From: Streptosporangiaceae bacterium
Lineage (GTDB): Bacteria; Actinomycetota; Actinomycetes; Streptosporangiales; Streptosporangiaceae
Assembly: GCA_030040475.1 (NCBI GenBank)
Contig: JASHTQ010000228.1
Coordinates: 1 to 26,039 of the forward strand
DNA length: 26,039 nucleotides
Direction: 5' to 3'
The notes beneath the pieces are model-generated. The model was not told the DNA's origin. It saw only the letters and a program-made list of their open reading frames with translations, and ran no database searches. A program made the translations under genes and the position numbers. Numbering within the stretch: position 1 is the first letter of the stretch; the number at the start of each line of letters is the position of its first letter. Shown here piece by piece: positions 25,045-26,039 of this stretch.

Positions 25045-25962
25045 ATGGCTTGGGTGGGCTCGCTGATGCTGCTGGACACGGCCTCGCTGTACTACCGGGC
25101 GTTCTTCGGGGTGCCCGATACGGTCCGGGCACCGGACGGGACGCCGGTGAACGCGGTGCGCGGGCTGCTGGACATGATCGCGCGGCTGGTCCGGGCGAGG
25201 AAGCCGGCCGCGCTCGTCGCGTGCATGGACGCGGACTGGCGGCCCGCCTTCCGGGTCGCCGCGGTGCCCTCGTACAAGGCGCACCGGCTGGCACCGGACG
25301 GCGTGTCCGAGGAGACGCCGCCCGCGCTCGCCGCGCAGATACCGCTCATCGAGCAGCTGCTGCACACCTCGGGGCTCGCCGTCGCCGGGCAGGCCGGGTT
25401 CGAGGCGGACGACATCATGGCCACGCTCGCGGCCCGCTCCGCGGACCCCGTCGACGTGGTCACCGGGGACCGGGACCTGTTCCAGCTCGTGGACGACGCG
25501 CGCGCGGTGCGGATCGTCTACACGGTGCGCGGCCTGACCAACTTGGACGTGATCGACGAGGCGGCGGTGACCGCCAAGTACGACATCCCAGGACGCGCCT
25601 ACGCCGACTTCGCCGCGCTGCGCGGCGATCCGAGCGACGGCCTGCCCGGCATACCAGGCGTGGGGGAGAAGACCGCGGCCGCGCTCATCAGGACGTTCGG
25701 CAGCATCGGGGGGATCACCGCGGCGCTCGACGCCGGCCACGGCGGGTTCCCCCGCGGCAGCAGGGACAAGCTCGAGGCGGCCAGGGATTACCTGGACATC
25801 GCGCTGTCGGTGGTGCGGGTCAGGGACGACGTCCCGCTGCCGCCCGTGGCCGGGAAGCTGCCCGCCAGCCCGGTCGACGCGGCCGCGCTGAAGGACCTCG
25901 GTGCGAGATGGGGACTGGGATCTTCGCTGTCCCGGTTCGTGTCGGCCACCTCGGCGGCCTAG
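25045..25962 (+). CDS. 5'-3' exonuclease (FEN-type, like the Pol I N-terminal domain)
   Basis: A 305-residue stand-alone 5' nuclease that removes flaps or RNA primers from DNA, equivalent to the N-terminal domain of DNA polymerase I. Metal-binding acids appear in order: LLDTASLYYR, CMDADWRPAFR, GFEADDIMATLA, VVTGDRDLFQLV, and GDPSDGLPGIPGVGEKTAAALI, which also holds the helix-hairpin-helix (H3TH) DNA-binding motif. YKAHR matches the conserved basic helical-arch region. Length is normal for actinobacterial homologues. ATG at 25045 was used; ATG at 25066 is possible and has GGGTGGG upstream. It is divergent from the CDF gene. All key residues are present. Confidence 0.93.
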   Translation: MAWVGSLMLLDTASLYYRAFFGVPDTVRAPDGTPVNAVRGLLDMIARLVRARKPAALVACMDADWRPAFRVAAVPSYKAHRLAPDGVSEETPPALAAQIPLIEQLLHTSGLAVAGQAGFEADDIMATLAARSADPVDVVTGDRDLFQLVDDARAVRIVYTVRGLTNLDVIDEAAVTAKYDIPGRAYADFAALRGDPSDGLPGIPGVGEKTAAALIRTFGSIGGITAALDAGHGGFPRGSRDKLEAARDYLDIALSVVRVRDDVPLPPVAGKLPASPVDAAALKDLGARWGLGSSLSRFVSATSAA

Positions 25963-25965
25963 CAT
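25960..25965 (+). promoter_or_regulatory. Candidate -10 box for the last, leaderless gene
   Basis: TAGCAT fits TANNNT, ends seven bases before the GTG at 25973, and shares its first bases with the exonuclease stop codon. No ribosome site is present. Confidence 0.3.
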
Positions 25966-25972
25966 CTATCTC

Positions 25973-26039
25973 GTGGCGACGGACGATCTCGCGGCCGCGG
26001 GCGCGCTGTATCCCGCGGACCGGCTCAAGGCGGTGCGCG
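25973..26039 (+). CDS. Start of an unidentified gene, cut by the right edge
   Basis: A GTG at 25973, eleven bases after the exonuclease stop, opens a frame that runs to the window end (22 codons). The residues after the start are ATDDLAAAGALYPADRLKAV. Codon use is coding-like (G/C third positions). It is too short to name. The TANNNT box upstream supports the start as leaderless. Confidence 0.5.
   Translation, partial: MATDDLAAAGALYPADRLKAVR

Overview
The window is about 26 kb of very GC-rich DNA with strong G/C bias at third codon positions. It comes from an actinobacterium, most plausibly a soil Streptosporangiales- or Streptomycetales-like actinomycete. Supporting features are GT39 and GT87 lipid-linked mannosyltransferase-type proteins, a 13E12/DUF222 HNH protein, a PPOX-fold (F420-type) oxidoreductase, GTG and TTG starts, and several genes that look leaderless (a TANNNT box 6-8 bases before the start codon). 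No plasmid, phage or CRISPR signature was found; this reads as chromosome.

Positions 1-8.4 kb: a minus-strand pair encodes a GT2 polyprenyl-phosphate sugar synthase fused to a GtrA membrane domain, followed by a GT39 membrane glycosyltransferase whose Gly-rich repetitive C-terminus runs off the left edge. Next is a plus-strand DUF222-HNH nuclease-like gene. Converging on it is a minus-strand set of an OmpR-type response regulator, a sensor kinase and an HD-domain (MESH1/SpoT-like) hydrolase. The hydrolase appears to have lost its stop codon.

Positions 8.4-12.4 kb: a minus-strand operon encodes a GT87 membrane glycosyltransferase, a PCMT-like methyltransferase (ATGA overlap) and a stand-alone CYTH protein. 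Upstream is a small four-helix membrane protein.

Positions 12.5-17.1 kb: the selenocysteine machinery. selA and selB lie in tandem, then a decayed GH13 alpha-glucosidase gene on the opposite strand, then tRNA-Sec (anticodon TCA) followed by a strong hairpin terminator. selD and any selenoprotein gene are not in the window.

Positions 17.2-19.7 kb: a secreted beta-helix protein carrying the GGA(I/V) and FxxN motifs of polymorphic-membrane-protein repeats, a PPOX-family oxidoreductase, and moaA of molybdenum cofactor synthesis.

Positions 19.7-22.6 kb: the most striking locus, two tandem Family 2B encapsulin shell proteins. Each is an SrpI-like HK97-fold shell with an inserted cyclic-nucleotide-binding domain. 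They sit behind a well-formed leaderless promoter. No recognised cargo enzyme is adjacent, and the two nucleotide-binding domains differ at a key motif.

Positions 22.6-26.0 kb: a TPP riboswitch in front of an NCS1 permease (CytX-like, probably a thiamine pyrimidine transporter), a convergent zinc-type CDF exporter with a perfect 14-bp palindrome at its start, a 5'-3' exonuclease, and the first codons of a further gene cut by the window edge. No gene-free stretch exceeds about 220 bases.
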